Position numbers and translations under genes: made by a program. Shown in pieces: positions 21,191 to 32,960 of a stretch of 64,000 bases of DNA. The notes beneath the pieces were generated by a model. The model was given only the letters and a program-made list of their open reading frames with translations. It did not search any database and was not told where the DNA came from. The stretch covers positions 1-64,000 of the forward strand of contig JAMCCL010000142.1 of assembly GCA_024516035.1 (NCBI GenBank), given 5' to 3'. This stretch comes from Bactericera cockerelli (taxonomy: Eukaryota; Arthropoda; Insecta; Hemiptera; Triozidae). Numbering within the stretch: position 1 is the first letter of the stretch; each line of letters starts with the position of its first letter.

Positions 21191-21690
21191 GATACTACTG
21201 GTGTCCTCCCTGTGCAAAATACGTCCTCAAAAACAACTACTGGCCTACTCCTGTAGAAAGCACCTCAGCCACGGCTGGTCTACTTCCTCCTCAAAGCCCC
21301 ACACCACAACCTCTACTGGTCTATTCCCTGTGCAAAATCCGTCCTCAAAAACAACTACTGGCCTACTCCTGTAGAAAGCACCTCAGCCACGGCTGGTCTA
21401 CTTCCTCCTCAAAGCCCCACACCACAACCTCTACTGGTCTATTCCCTGTGCAAAATACGTCCTCAAAAACAACTACTGGCCTACTCCTGTAGAAAGCACC
21501 TCAGCCACGGCTGGTCTACTTCCTCCTCAAAGCCCCACACCACAACCTCTACTGGTCTATTCCCTGTGCAAAATCCGTCCTCAAAAACAACTACTGGCCT
21601 ACTCCTGTAGAAAGCACCTCAGCCACGGCTGGTCTACTTCCTCCTCAAAGCCCCACACCACAGCCTCTACTGGTCTACTCCCATGCTACA
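21191..21690. repeat. 118-bp tandem array, about 4.2 units
   Basis: CTCCTGTAGAAAGCACCTC recurs with exact 118-bp spacing (ending near 21256, 21374, 21492, 21610). Units are nearly identical. Alternate units differ at ATACGTCC versus ATCCGTCC, which hints at a 236-bp higher-order repeat. Confidence 0.93.
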
Positions 21691-21949
21691 GCTCCCATAC
21701 ACGGAAGATAAAGTTACCTCGTTGCTCCTATCTTAAATTTATTCCCAACTTCATTTGCTTGCTGAAAGGATACAGCTTGTAGAAAACTTGGATTGAACCA
21801 TAAAAAAAAGATTAGAGCTTTTAGCTTAAGTCTCAAACAACTCCAGTATTATAAACTCTCCGAGTGTATTTTAGAGTGTAGACTTTATGAAGCAACACTT
21901 TCAGAGTGTACATCACTTGAATGTCTTTTTTGAATTTGAGTTGCTACAC

Positions 21950-22192
21950 CTTCTATTTCAATAGAAAGTAAAAGAAGTAGTCTACTCGTAATTTCTTGTC
22001 TGAGAAAGTCTAAGAAATTAGAAAGTTCATAGTCTAATTTCTTGAATAGTCTAATTTCTTGTCTGAGAAAGTCTAAGAAATTAGAAAGTACATACATAGT
22101 CTAATTTCTTGATTAGTCTATTGTCTTGTCTAGGAAAGTCTAAGAAATTAGAAAGTAGTCTAATTTCTTGTCTAAGAAAGTCTAAGAATGTC
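21950..22192. repeat. Tandem hairpin repeats (AGTCTAATTTCTTG units)
   Basis: AGTCTAATTTCTTG and GTCTAAGAAATTAGAAAGT alternate several times. AATTTCTT and AAGAAATT are complementary, so each unit can fold on itself. Unit length is about 50 bp. Confidence 0.8.
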
Positions 22193-22600
22193 CACACTGA
22201 CGTTTTCTCCGACCCAAACTTTTGCAAAAATTGCAAGAAGTAACTTCAGTGTCAGAACTGGTGTAATCCACGTGCCATCAACGCTGACCATGGAAAATTT
22301 CTGCTCATGGCTTCGGTATGGTTGTGAGCTTTTCCTTTTTCCTTCTGCTCATAATATGATCCCTGGGTAGGCAAATATTTATTTCGGGAAGAGTTTTATT
22401 CTCTTAAAAACTTGTTTCTTTCTCTTGTATCTTTTTAGAATGAATTCGGCAGAACTTTTGTTTCCCAACTAAACTCTTCTCCATACTTCATTATTTCTTT
22501 TTAATTAAAGAGTTACCACTTGTTTAGTCGAGGCTTTCCAGGACATGAGGAACAAAAGTTTTGGAATTCTTGAAAACATAACAATTACTGTCGGCTCAGA
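22193..22600. other. no gene seen
   Basis: No supported feature between the hairpin repeat and the purine tract. Confidence 0.4.
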
Positions 22601-24520
<1,920 letters not shown>

Positions 24521-24534
24521 GCTGTGTTCAAAAT

Positions 24535-24702
24535 CTGGCTGGGAGACTACAAACAGTGAGTAGACCAGCATTGGCTTGGTTCTGAGGGCTTTTGTCAATT
24601 ATTAGCCTCCTTGTAAAACAGTGGTAGAAGTGCTCAGTTATTCCTCCACTGTCTGGCTACCATCGTTCACGATGACGCCACCCTCGGATGATGATGATGA
24701 TG
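24535..24702 (+). repeat. LINE/SINE 3' end with (GAT)n tail, copy 1
   Basis: CTGGCTGGGAGACTACAAAC, then TAGACCAGCATTGGCTTGG, then CCTCCACTGTCTGGCTACCA, then TCGTTCACGATGACGCCACC, ending in GATGATGATGATGATG. It matches 30481-30640 closely. The trinucleotide tail is typical of several non-LTR elements. Confidence 0.75.
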
Positions 24703-25139
24703 TGTTCAAAATACTAGTGTACACTGTGAACGTTTGGCCATTGCGAAATCAGTCACTTAGATTAGCATACAGGACGAACGTGTATATAGAGTTATTGAAG
24801 TATTTTTTGTTGGAAAATTCTGCAAAACCTGAGGTTCGACCTCATTACCTCAAGAAGTCGGGACTGAAAACAAGTAGACACAACCATAGCCCCAATGGAA
24901 TTTTCTAGGGACTCAAGTTGGGAATAGCTAGGCACCATATTTTACCTTCTAACAATCTTTCTCCTCTTTCTTACCTTCGCAATTTGTTTTCCTCGGGCAG
25001 TTTATGCAGCTTTGTATATATTGGTGCATACATTAGATTGGTGCATACAATTTATCTTGCAAAATACAGTTTACTATGTAGTATTCATATCAGTCCATGT
25101 CTTTGGAAATTTCATTTGTAACTCTACAGTCGTATAAGG
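24703..25139. other. no gene seen
   Basis: Frames here are short and unmotivated. Confidence 0.4.
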
Positions 25140-25815
25140 TAAAATCTTAATACGTGTGAAAGTTTGAAAAAAGTGTCTATAATTATGTAGATATTTTCAA
25201 AAATAAAAAACACTGCCAGTTATGGACACAATACTTCCTCGTGATTGGTTCACATTGTAAACACATGGCAATTTTTAGATTTTATACTAAATCACTTGCA
25301 TATAATATAAAATCGCTTGACCGATTTTCTTCAAATTTTGGATTTTCTTAAATATCAGAGCTATAAATCAAAATTATTTAAAAAATAATTATGAATGACC
25401 TAAGTAAAACGCTAATATGCATATTAATACAAAATTTCATCAAAATCGGGTGTACCGTTCACGAGATAATATAACGTTTAAGTAAAAAGTTAGTGGTCAG
25501 GCGCATGGTCTCTATCATCAAGAACCTCTAGTGCGAAGTTGATGAATTTATAATGGTACCATCTACATAATGTCTCCTATTTGTTTACAAAATTTTGTCG
25601 AAATCCGTTTAAAAGTTTCTGAGATTTGCGCATAACAAGGAATGTTTTTAACCGACACATACCGACAGACAGACACAAAGTTGCTCAGGAGGTCATGAAA
25701 CGTACAGAAATCTGAAAGAAAAAAAATTGAAATCGGAGCAAAAAAATATTTTTTTTCTTTTTTCAAAAACGAACACAATACTTCCGATTTCTATTATTAG
25801 AAATTTACCGGAAGT
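25140..25815. repeat. Dispersed hairpin-ended repeat (family G)
   Basis: TATGGACACAATACTTCCTC with GTGATTGGTTCACATTG (25218-25257) recurs inverted at 53215-53265 and partly at 44935-44960. The right end, ACACAATACTTCCGATTTC, continues TATTATTAGAAATTTACCGG and is a hairpin. Internal ACCGTTCACGAGATAAT and a run of GACAGACAGAC are typical of insect non-coding repeats. Non-coding. Confidence 0.55.
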
Positions 25816-25909
25816 AAAAATAGATTAAGATGGTGTGGGCACTTGAAGAGATGAGGTGGTAAAGATTGCGAAAGTCTTTTTTCACCACAAGTCTAGTTTA
25901 TACTACTCT

Positions 25910-25985
25910 CTCTCTCTGTCTGTCTTTATTTCTCCATATTTATCTCTCTCAGCTCTCTCTCTCTCTCTCTCTCTTTCTTCCTCTC
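25910..25985. repeat. (CT)n microsatellite
   Basis: CTCTCT runs with TGTCTGTC interruption. Confidence 0.85.
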
Positions 25986-26204
25986 TGTTCTTTTACCATC
26001 AATCATGTCTCCAACCTTAGGGAAGCGCACACTCCTTGATTCTATTATGGTTTTACCATTCATAATCCAGACATATTGCTAGACCAACTAGCTACATATC
26101 CAACAGCTAGACTTATGAAGCTTTTGTCCAGAAGACTTTGGTCTTCAATTCCATTCCAACATGTCACGCCATGAAATCTGTATTTGCTCTGCTCTTCTCT
26201 CTTT

Positions 26205-26350
26205 AGAGTTTCTGAGTCTTTTATCTATCAGTTCCGAGTCTCAGAGTCTTTTATCTAATAGTTCAGATTCTTTGAGTCTTTCATCTAACAGTTCAGTATT
26301 ATTTGCCTCTTTTATTGAACAGTTTAGAGACCAACTCTTCTATTAAACAG
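26205..26350. repeat. Short tandem repeat of about 30 bp
   Basis: GAGTCTTTTATCTAATAGTT and variants repeat four to five times, giving serine-rich frames that are artefacts. Confidence 0.7.
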
Positions 26351-26629
26351 TTTAGAGACTCTTGTATTAAGCACAGCTTAGCGAGTCTCCTTTATGTGGC
26401 ACGGTCTTACAGTTCCATCTCCATTGTAATGTTTGTGTGGGCTTGAATTAATAGCCTGGCGATCCTAATCTCTGTGCATTTGGGTTCAGTAGACTTTCAA
26501 TTGCACTTCCTATATGGCAAGGCGTGTAATTTCGAGTGTGCTGCATCGAATCCCTTTGCAATTGTAAGGATAGTCTCGGTAATGGGTTTGGAAGAAGATT
26601 TGCATGGCTAGCGGTTGTCGAGATATGAA

Positions 26630-26695
26630 CACATTAGGGTTGGGTGGAAGTGGGTGTCAGAGGCAAGTAGCCTGTCCTTTAGATATGACATACAG
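26630..26695 (+). repeat. LINE 3' UTR-like fragment
   Basis: AGGGTTGGGTGGAAGTGGG and CCTGTCCTTTAG recall the longer tails at 10955 and 41336. Confidence 0.4.
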
Positions 26696-26724
26696 ATGTA
26701 TCATAATTTTATTTTGATCACCGA

Positions 26725-26835
26725 CCTTGATTGATAATGCGGCGAACTTGTAATCTAGAGGTCTGTGGTCAAGTCCCAAGTCAAGCAAATAATTCGTAAA
26801 GCTATTTCGAATGATAGTGAAGTCACATCGGAATT
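26725..26835 (+). repeat. tRNA-derived SINE (family D)
   Basis: GATAATGCGGCGAACTTGTA, then a B-box-like GGTCAAGTCCCAAGTCAAGC, then GAAGTCACATC. Same order as 28905-29030 on the other strand. Confidence 0.6.
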
Positions 26836-26939
26836 AATACAACAATACGATTAATTAAACTTTTTTAATTTTATTAAAATGAATTTGTATGTCTTGCTGG
26901 GGGACGTTAGACAGCTAGGACAGGCTTGTTAGGCCAAAG

Positions 26940-27050
26940 GACAAAACACAAAGTATTATCCTAAAAAACCAGACTCGACGGGCATCGAACCGGAATTACC
27001 TGTGTGAAAGTTCTACCGACTTGGCGACGGTCTTGTCACCTTCTAATATT
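26940..27050 (-). repeat. tRNA-like SINE head
   Basis: The minus strand has a B-box-like GGTTCGATGCCC after CAAGTCGGTAGAACTTTC-type sequence. Decayed. No match to a working tRNA. Confidence 0.4.
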
Positions 27051-27735
27051 TACATTGTTATAGTATTCGTGGGAACTTAGGTCCTAGGCCATAGTTCTGA
27101 TATCTCCAAAATGTCTTTGTTTACGTTTAGAGGTAATCAGAGTACTATGGTAATTTGACCACCAGTGGAATTATGGAACTGATTAATGATGGTGATAAAA
27201 TTCCAATTTGGCCTAATTAATCTAATCATGCACCTAAGGTTAATTGCTGCCGTATAATTGGCAACAGAGGTTATTAAACCTGGGACAAAGTTAGTTTCTA
27301 AACTAAAAGTTTTGTTTTTGTTTAAAAATTAGTAAATATTGCCTAGCTATAAAACTCCTAAGCGTGTGGGTAACCAAATATGTACTGCTTACGTTGAAGA
27401 AATTGAATAGCAAAAATTAGAAACTGTAGGTGGGATATACCTATGAAAAATTAAAAACTGTCATAGAATAAGTGCCATCGAGCAGTATGTAGGTAAACTG
27501 TATGACTTGTATGAGTGAGGTCATTCAATTACTATGAAGTGAGTCGCAAATTTCGTCCCATTGTTAGACAGAAAATATTCTTGATACCTACCTAGTCAAT
27601 TTTATCTTCATATTATACGGAATAGGTTTGTACATTACAAAATTTCATATCAATATTATAAGTTTGCCTGACTTTACAGATTATCTCTCTCCATGTCCCT
27701 TAATAAACCCCCTAAGTTTATAAGTTTACCTCGTC
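27051..27735. other. no gene seen
   Basis: No coding, RNA or repeat structure recognised. Confidence 0.4.
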
Positions 27736-27739
27736 TTTT

Positions 27740-27773
<34 letters not shown>

Positions 27774-28172
27774 GAAACCTAGAACACTGTGTGGCCCTCT
27801 CTTGATATCCCCCGAATGTACTCCTTCCAACTGTCTCCTCCCATTCTCCCTGTCATTGGTCATTCCTGTAGAAAAATGATAAGTTTAGTACCCCCCTCTC
27901 CCCCAGTCTACATCTTACCCCTTCCCCTTTACAATTTAAAAAGTTCAAAATGAAAGATTTGCTGATTCACAGTAAAAAGTTCCTTTTCGTTAATCTCTTT
28001 CTTTCGATATCTCTCCCTCTCTCTTTGCTCTCTCCCCCTCTCTCTTTTCTCTCGCTCTAGGTCCCTCTTTTTTTCTTTCCCTTTCTTTCTCTCTCTTTGC
28101 TCTCACCCCCTCTCTCTTTTCTCTCGCTCTATCTCCCTCTTTTTTTCTTTCCTTTTCTCTCTCTTTTGCGAT
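27736..28172. repeat. CT-rich simple-repeat tract
   Basis: (CT)n at 27742-27772 and 28005-28165. A block containing CTCTCTTTTCTCTCGCTCTA appears twice (28040s and 28110s), so part of the tract is a tandem duplication. Confidence 0.85.
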
Positions 28173-28499
28173 ATTCTTCTTCGTCTTCAGTGTCGAACTT
28201 TTTGTCCAAGTCTGTACAAAGGTGCTCTCATGTTCCTTATTTTGGAATCATAATTATTTTCCACTTTAAAAATATTCCGTATCCCTGAGATAGGCACAGA
28301 TACCTATATCACGGTGGTGAGTGGATTATAATTATAGAGGCCCTGATCCAATGTCTAGGCTCCTTTCATGCCAGGCGCGTAGCCAGAAATTTCTCGAAAC
28401 CCCTGAAAAAGTATGCTTTTTCAAAATAATATACTACAATCCCGTGAAATTTGGGTTGAGCTACGCCACCGCTTTCTTGCTTTGATGCCTCACATCCTT

Positions 28500-28565
28500 G
28501 GGTTAAAATTATGCATTTGGTTGGAATCGAACCAACAGTGCCCTACGCCACCTGGACGTAAAAAA
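28500..28565 (-). repeat. tRNA-like SINE head fragment
   Basis: The minus strand reads CCAGGTGGCGTAGGGCAC, then a B-box TTGGTTCGATTCCAACC. Confidence 0.4.
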
Positions 28566-28904
28566 TCTTTTACAACTCTTCCTATATTTACCCATCTTGA
28601 GGAAGCACCACCAAGGAAAACTGTGAAAATCTACTCGCCTCTTCCTCGCAAATAAACTAGCTAGAGTATCGTAAAACATTTTTTTTATGATGGCAGTAAA
28701 TAAATTTAGAACTGCATTTTTTTTAATAGCACAGGAATGCATCGGAGGAAATTACGATCCTGAGATGCGAAGTTATAATTTCATCCTGATGAATCTGAGT
28801 CGTTAAGGTTCTCTAGGGTTTGTTGTGGTTGAGATGAGACTCCATGGTAATGTCATTTTTTTTCAAGGCAACTTAAGTTATATCATATTTGTGTTCATCA
28901 GTTT

Positions 28905-29030
28905 TGTGATGTCAAAACTACTCAAACTCGCCTTTCTAAATATTTGTTTGATTTGGGACTTGAACCACCGATCTCCGATTACAAGTCCGCCGCCTTATAG
29001 ATCAAACTACTGAGGTCGGGTTTTCGAGGG
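28905..29030 (-). repeat. tRNA-derived SINE (family D), uninterrupted copy
   Basis: Minus strand: GACCTCAGTAGTTTGATC, AAGGCGGCGGACTTGTAATC, B-box GGTTCAAGTCCC, then TTTGAGTAGTTTTGACATCA. This copy shows the uninterrupted order of the family broken at 1160 and 3134. Confidence 0.75.
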
Positions 29031-29184
29031 AACTTATTTTTCCTACAGTCTGAGGTTTTTCTTGTTTTATTTGCGTTTAAGGTCGCTTTCATTTACATTC
29101 TACAATGTCATGTGAGCATATCACAAGAATTTTCAGCGAATCAAGGGTTTTCGCTGAAAACTAATAAACCTCAGCTGCTCAAGT

Positions 29185-29285
29185 TAACCTCACCCAATTT
29201 GAAAGGTCACCCTACAATCCTACTCTTACTGGACGTTGCTTCAATTCAGTGACAGAACAAGAATGGTTCATTCAATGTGCAAAAT
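29185..29285 (-). repeat. 5S-rRNA-derived SINE head
   Basis: Minus strand: TCACTGAATTGAAGCAACG, then CCAGTAAGAGTAGGAT and GGGTGACC, a decayed 5S core. Confidence 0.65.
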
Positions 29286-29454
29286 TTAAGAATCTTGTAA
29301 ATCTGCTCATAATATAGTCCTTATAGTCTTAATGGTATACTGAGCGCACTATAGACTTCTGAGTTATTTGTTTTAGCAAGGATCTCGAAGGAGGTCTTCC
29401 CTATTCCTCAGGTGCTTCACTTGAGTCTTGTGAGGTAGAACAGAAGTTAATCTT

Positions 29455-29580
29455 CCTCCTCGGTCAAGTTGTGGTCGGATCTCTGGTCCGCAGGTTGAGG
29501 GTTCAAATCGTGACTGGCTTATTTTTTTGATGAATTTATTTCGACAAGTCTTGAGTGAAATTTGAGCAATGATTTTGGTC
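29455..29580 (+). repeat. tRNA-like SINE
   Basis: GTCAAGTTGTGGTCGGATC, then the B-box GAGGGTTCAAATC and a short body with CTTGAGTGAAATTTGAGC. Decayed. Confidence 0.45.
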
Positions 29581-29607
29581 ACACGCTTTGAAGATTTTAT
29601 AAGATGT

Positions 29608-29875
29608 GCCAGCGTCGTCGCCTCGATGGCACGTTCAATGCACCAGTTCTCCTTTAGTCACTGAAATTAAGCAACGTCCAGCGAGGCTATAAATTATATC
29701 GGTGACCATTCAAATTCGAACCCTCGTGATGCTGGTTATTCCTAGCCCCACTCAGGCTGTGTGAGGTTAATTTGAGGTTAAGTTGGTTTGTGAGTTTCCA
29801 GCGAATGGAGGGTAAACCCCCCGACCTGATACGACCAATTTACCATGCAGTTGAAAATAAGGTTAAAACTTAAGT
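29608..29875 (+). repeat. 5S-rRNA-derived SINE, near full length
   Basis: The 5S part runs from TGCCAGCG through TGCACCAGTTCTCC, TCACTGAAATTAAGCAACG, CCAGCGAGGC and GGTGACC, covering most of a 5S gene's 5' two thirds. The body follows: CTCGTGATGCTGG, CCACTCAGGCTG, TGTGAGTTTCCAGCGAATGG, ACCATGCAGTTGAAAA. It is the best copy here for defining the family. Confidence 0.88.
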
Positions 29876-29984
29876 GTGCGGTAAGTGTATGTTAGTATTA
29901 TAGCCATCACTGTCGTTCTGTTTCACTGCAGCTTGACGTGCTTACTAAAGTTCTAGAGATAATATTGTTATTTAAAATAACACT

Positions 29985-30095
29985 AACAATAATATCGCCT
30001 TATTTATTTCTGCCCTAGCAATAAACTGAAAACTTCTTATTATGTGGTAAAATTTCAAATGGGAGGATAAATTGACCACTGAGCTACCGGGACAT
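29985..30095 (-). repeat. Degraded family E SINE
   Basis: TATTTATTTCTGCCC, TATTATGTGGTAAAATTTC and GAGCTACCGGGACA match 3470-3660, with most of the head deleted. Confidence 0.45.
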
Positions 30096-30480
30096 TTAGA
30101 CAAAAACTCTATCATACTATGTCATGTCTGAGTTCTCAGTAAATCTACGCAAATCTAATGTGACATCCGTGTGAACAACAATGCTAGGTTAGTAGACATT
30201 ATTCTAACGTAACAATAATATTTACTTGTATACATAATTAATAGTCATTCCTAAAATCTACATACCTACATACGTAATTAGATACATAGAGTATCCTGTG
30301 AACTCTTGTACTTTCAGTAACATCAGTCCCCTGAAGTACATACATCCTTTTCCTCTATTGTAATCAACTAGTTGCTAACCCGTACTTCATCAAATCATTA
30401 TGTGAGTAAAATTCAAAGGCACAGCTTTCTGTTTATTAGGTAGGTATGTAAGAATATAAAACATGTATGTAATACAGTAT
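30096..30480. other. no gene seen
   Basis: AT-rich; no supported feature. Confidence 0.4.
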
Positions 30481-30640
30481 GGCTGGGACTATAAACAAGG
30501 AGTAGACCAGCATTAGCTTGGTTCTGGGGACCCTTGTCAATTATTAGCCTCCTTGTAGAGACAGTGGTAGAAGTGTTGAGTCATTCCTCCACTGTCTGGC
30601 TACCATCGTTCACGATGACGCCACCTTATGATGATGATGA
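30481..30640 (+). repeat. LINE/SINE 3' end with (GAT)n tail, copy 2
   Basis: Same order of words as 24535-24702, ending GATGATGATGA. Confidence 0.75.
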
Positions 30641-30919
30641 ATACAGTCAAACCTTGGGTATATGTATTTGAGAGGAGCTCAAGATATCCAAGTTTATGTT
30701 ATAAAGAGGATATTTTTTCTTATACTGACGTAAATTTGACCTGGAATATTTCTTTTTCTGATAACTAGGTCTCACTGTGTAACTTTCTAGACTGTGTATT
30801 TTTCTAGTTTTAATAGTACTACACCTAATATATTTATCTTGTTAGTTACTCACATGTTTTTAGTTATAATGGTGACTACTCCAGATTAGTTAACTTTAGA
30901 TAAAAAAAAGCACATAAGA

Positions 30920-31012
30920 TAAAAATGTATACATTGAGAAGAATCGAACCAACGCTACCTGGATCACTGCACTATCGCCTTAACCACTACGACACGACTG
31001 CATGTGATATTT
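30920..31012 (-). repeat. Class-II tRNA-like SINE head
   Basis: Minus strand: GTGTCGTAGTGGTTAAGGCG, then TCCAGGTAGCGTTGG and TTCGATTC. It resembles the family B head. The long variable arm spacing suggests a Ser/Leu-type tRNA ancestor. Confidence 0.5.
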
Positions 31013-31374
31013 CCCAATCCCTTTTTTACAAACACAGACGTCACACCTCTTGTAATTGAACGTTCAACAAGTGTGGCACAACTGATTGGTTCAAAGTCAA
31101 CTTAGACGGAAAAGCGCTCCTCTCCTCCTCATACCTCTTCTTCCCAGGATACACATGTCAATCCTTACAGGAATGTCAGGAAACCTAACATGTTGCTTGC
31201 TTTTCCCTCTGTAATGTACTCCATACCTGTCCCTGTGCAGTACAGTTGTACAGTTCAAATTGGAAGCAGGGATATGTCCTAATAGAATTTGCATTAGCAG
31301 AGACTGACTTGCTCCAGAACGCATGGACTGTCAATTATCTAGCAAATTTGCACGTGACGCTTCTCCAGACAGGC

Positions 31375-31610
31375 GGGGAATAGAGGGGCGAAATGAGGAA
31401 TAGGGAGAGAGGAGAGGAGAGAGGTATTGAGGAATAGAGAGGGATGGTAGTAAAAGAGAGAAAGAGAGGGAAGAGAGATACTATTAACAAGAGGAAGATT
31501 GGGAAGGGAAGATAAGAGTGTGTTAAGTGAACTCTGAAAAAGAGAGAAGAGAAGAATCTATAGAAGAGAGAGAGAGAGAAAAAATTATGGAGAGTTGGAA
31601 ATTGTAGAGA
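31375..31610. repeat. Purine-rich tract
   Basis: GA-rich low-complexity DNA. Confidence 0.8.
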
Positions 31611-31734
31611 AGAAAGTATAAGAAATATCGTTAAAACACCATCAGGTATAAATTTTAACTTAGTAATTGTGCCTTTTCGTGGAATATTAAAAAAAAATAT
31701 TCTATAGAAAATCCCTATAAGAAAAGACAAATCT

Positions 31735-31992
31735 TTGGAGCCTTTAACATGGTTGGCGTTGGAAAGAGCCTCCAGCCGTCCAAAGTGAAAGTAGAAGTTC
31801 CAGAAACCCGAAACAACCATCCTCAAGCATGGTGGACAAACCAATGCCCCCACCCCAAGTACCTAGGTTTAAGAAAAGGGAAAGTGAAATTTAGAAAATC
31901 CGAATGATTATAATGAAAAAAGATTGAAAAACCTACAGAGTAAAAGCCTAGTTTAGGAAAAGGCAAAGTGAAAGAAGAAGAAGACTCACACC
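31735..31992 (+). repeat. LINE-like 3' tail with GAA repeats
   Basis: TTGGCGTTGGAAAGAGCCTC, CCAGCCGTCC, ACCCCAAGTACCTAGG and AAAGTGAAAGAAGAAGAAG. The same tail ends the full-length SINE at 44260-44385. This sequence type is common at 3' ends of arthropod non-LTR elements. Confidence 0.6.
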
Positions 31993-32015
31993 TGTATATA
32001 ATACCATTGATATTA

Positions 32016-32645
32016 AAAATCTGGTGTAAACATCACACGACTTTCCTTAACATATTAGGAATGGAAACAGGACCGAAAGCCACTGGTGACTCAAAGGTGA
32101 CAGTTAGCTAAAAATCAAAGCCAAATTCGTAATCAGCATCTCAAAATCATTGGATTTGATATGTCACAATTCCCATCTAGGATGAATAATAAAAAAGTTA
32201 GTCAAAGCGGGTCCCCCCCAAAATACCGGTAAATTGGGGCCGAGGTCCAAAAAGTTCAATATATCAAAAAAATGATAAGAAGAGACCCCTATTATTTTTT
32301 TAATCTAAGAAAATGCTGTTCTCTAACTTTTTTTGTATCTTTAACCAATTCATAGAAGCGGCGCTTGCGGCCAATATTTGCGGCCGATTTCAACCAAAAG
32401 TTTCGTGGTTCGTCTGGTGTATAAAATTAACTTGCATACCAAATTTCAAGTCTCTAGCTCTTACCGTTCTTGAGATATCCTGTTCACACACAGACAGACA
32501 GACAGACAGACGCACGGACCAATAGCTGAAAACAACTTTTTTGGTATCCTGAGGCTATTATGATTCGTCCAGAAATGTGAAAAACTGGGTAGGTCAAATT
32601 TTTGACGAATACAATACTTTCCTTATTATAGGATAAGGAAAGTAA
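32016..32645. mobile_element. Hairpin-ended non-autonomous repeat (family H), copy 1
   Basis: It starts CATCACACGACTTTCCTTA and ends ATACTTTCCTTATTATAGG with ATAAGGAAAGTA, so ACTTTCCTTA is inverted at the two ends and the right end forms a 12-bp hairpin. Between lie GCCACTGGTGACTCAAAGG, a (CAGA)n run and TCGTCCAGAAATGTGAAAAA. Copy 2 is at 45014-45357 with an internal deletion. Non-coding. The end structure recalls non-autonomous Helentrons, but that is inference. Confidence 0.55.
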
Positions 32646-32819
32646 AAAAGATAGATGCTTAATTATCTGTAGACAGTAGCTTTAGTGTAGACCATTGACC
32701 TGAAGGACTCAAGACCCCATTTGCCTTCCACAATCGCCCACTAGATGCAGTCATTTGTTAGCGACCCCTAGACACCTCTTCAGCCCAGAACAGAAATACC
32801 ATTCACCATTGTGAACGGT

Positions 32820-32960
32820 CGCGTTTGCCAGGAGTTACCAAACACATGTCCGTCCATCTACCACCAAGTTCATAAATATGGGTTTAAACCCATATTTAAC
32901 AACTGTCCGTCCATCAAATGTCCTTCCATCAAGCACCAAGTTCATAAATATTCAGATATT
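32820..32960. repeat. Short duplication around a 26-bp perfect palindrome
   Basis: GTCCATC..CACCAAGTTCATAAATAT occurs twice (about 32850 and 32922). A perfect palindrome centred on GGGTTTAAACCC spans 32873-32898. Confidence 0.7.

Noticed and set aside
21191..21690. CRISPR-like regular repeats
   Set aside because: Units are contiguous 118-bp tandem copies without distinct spacers, in an evidently eukaryotic window.
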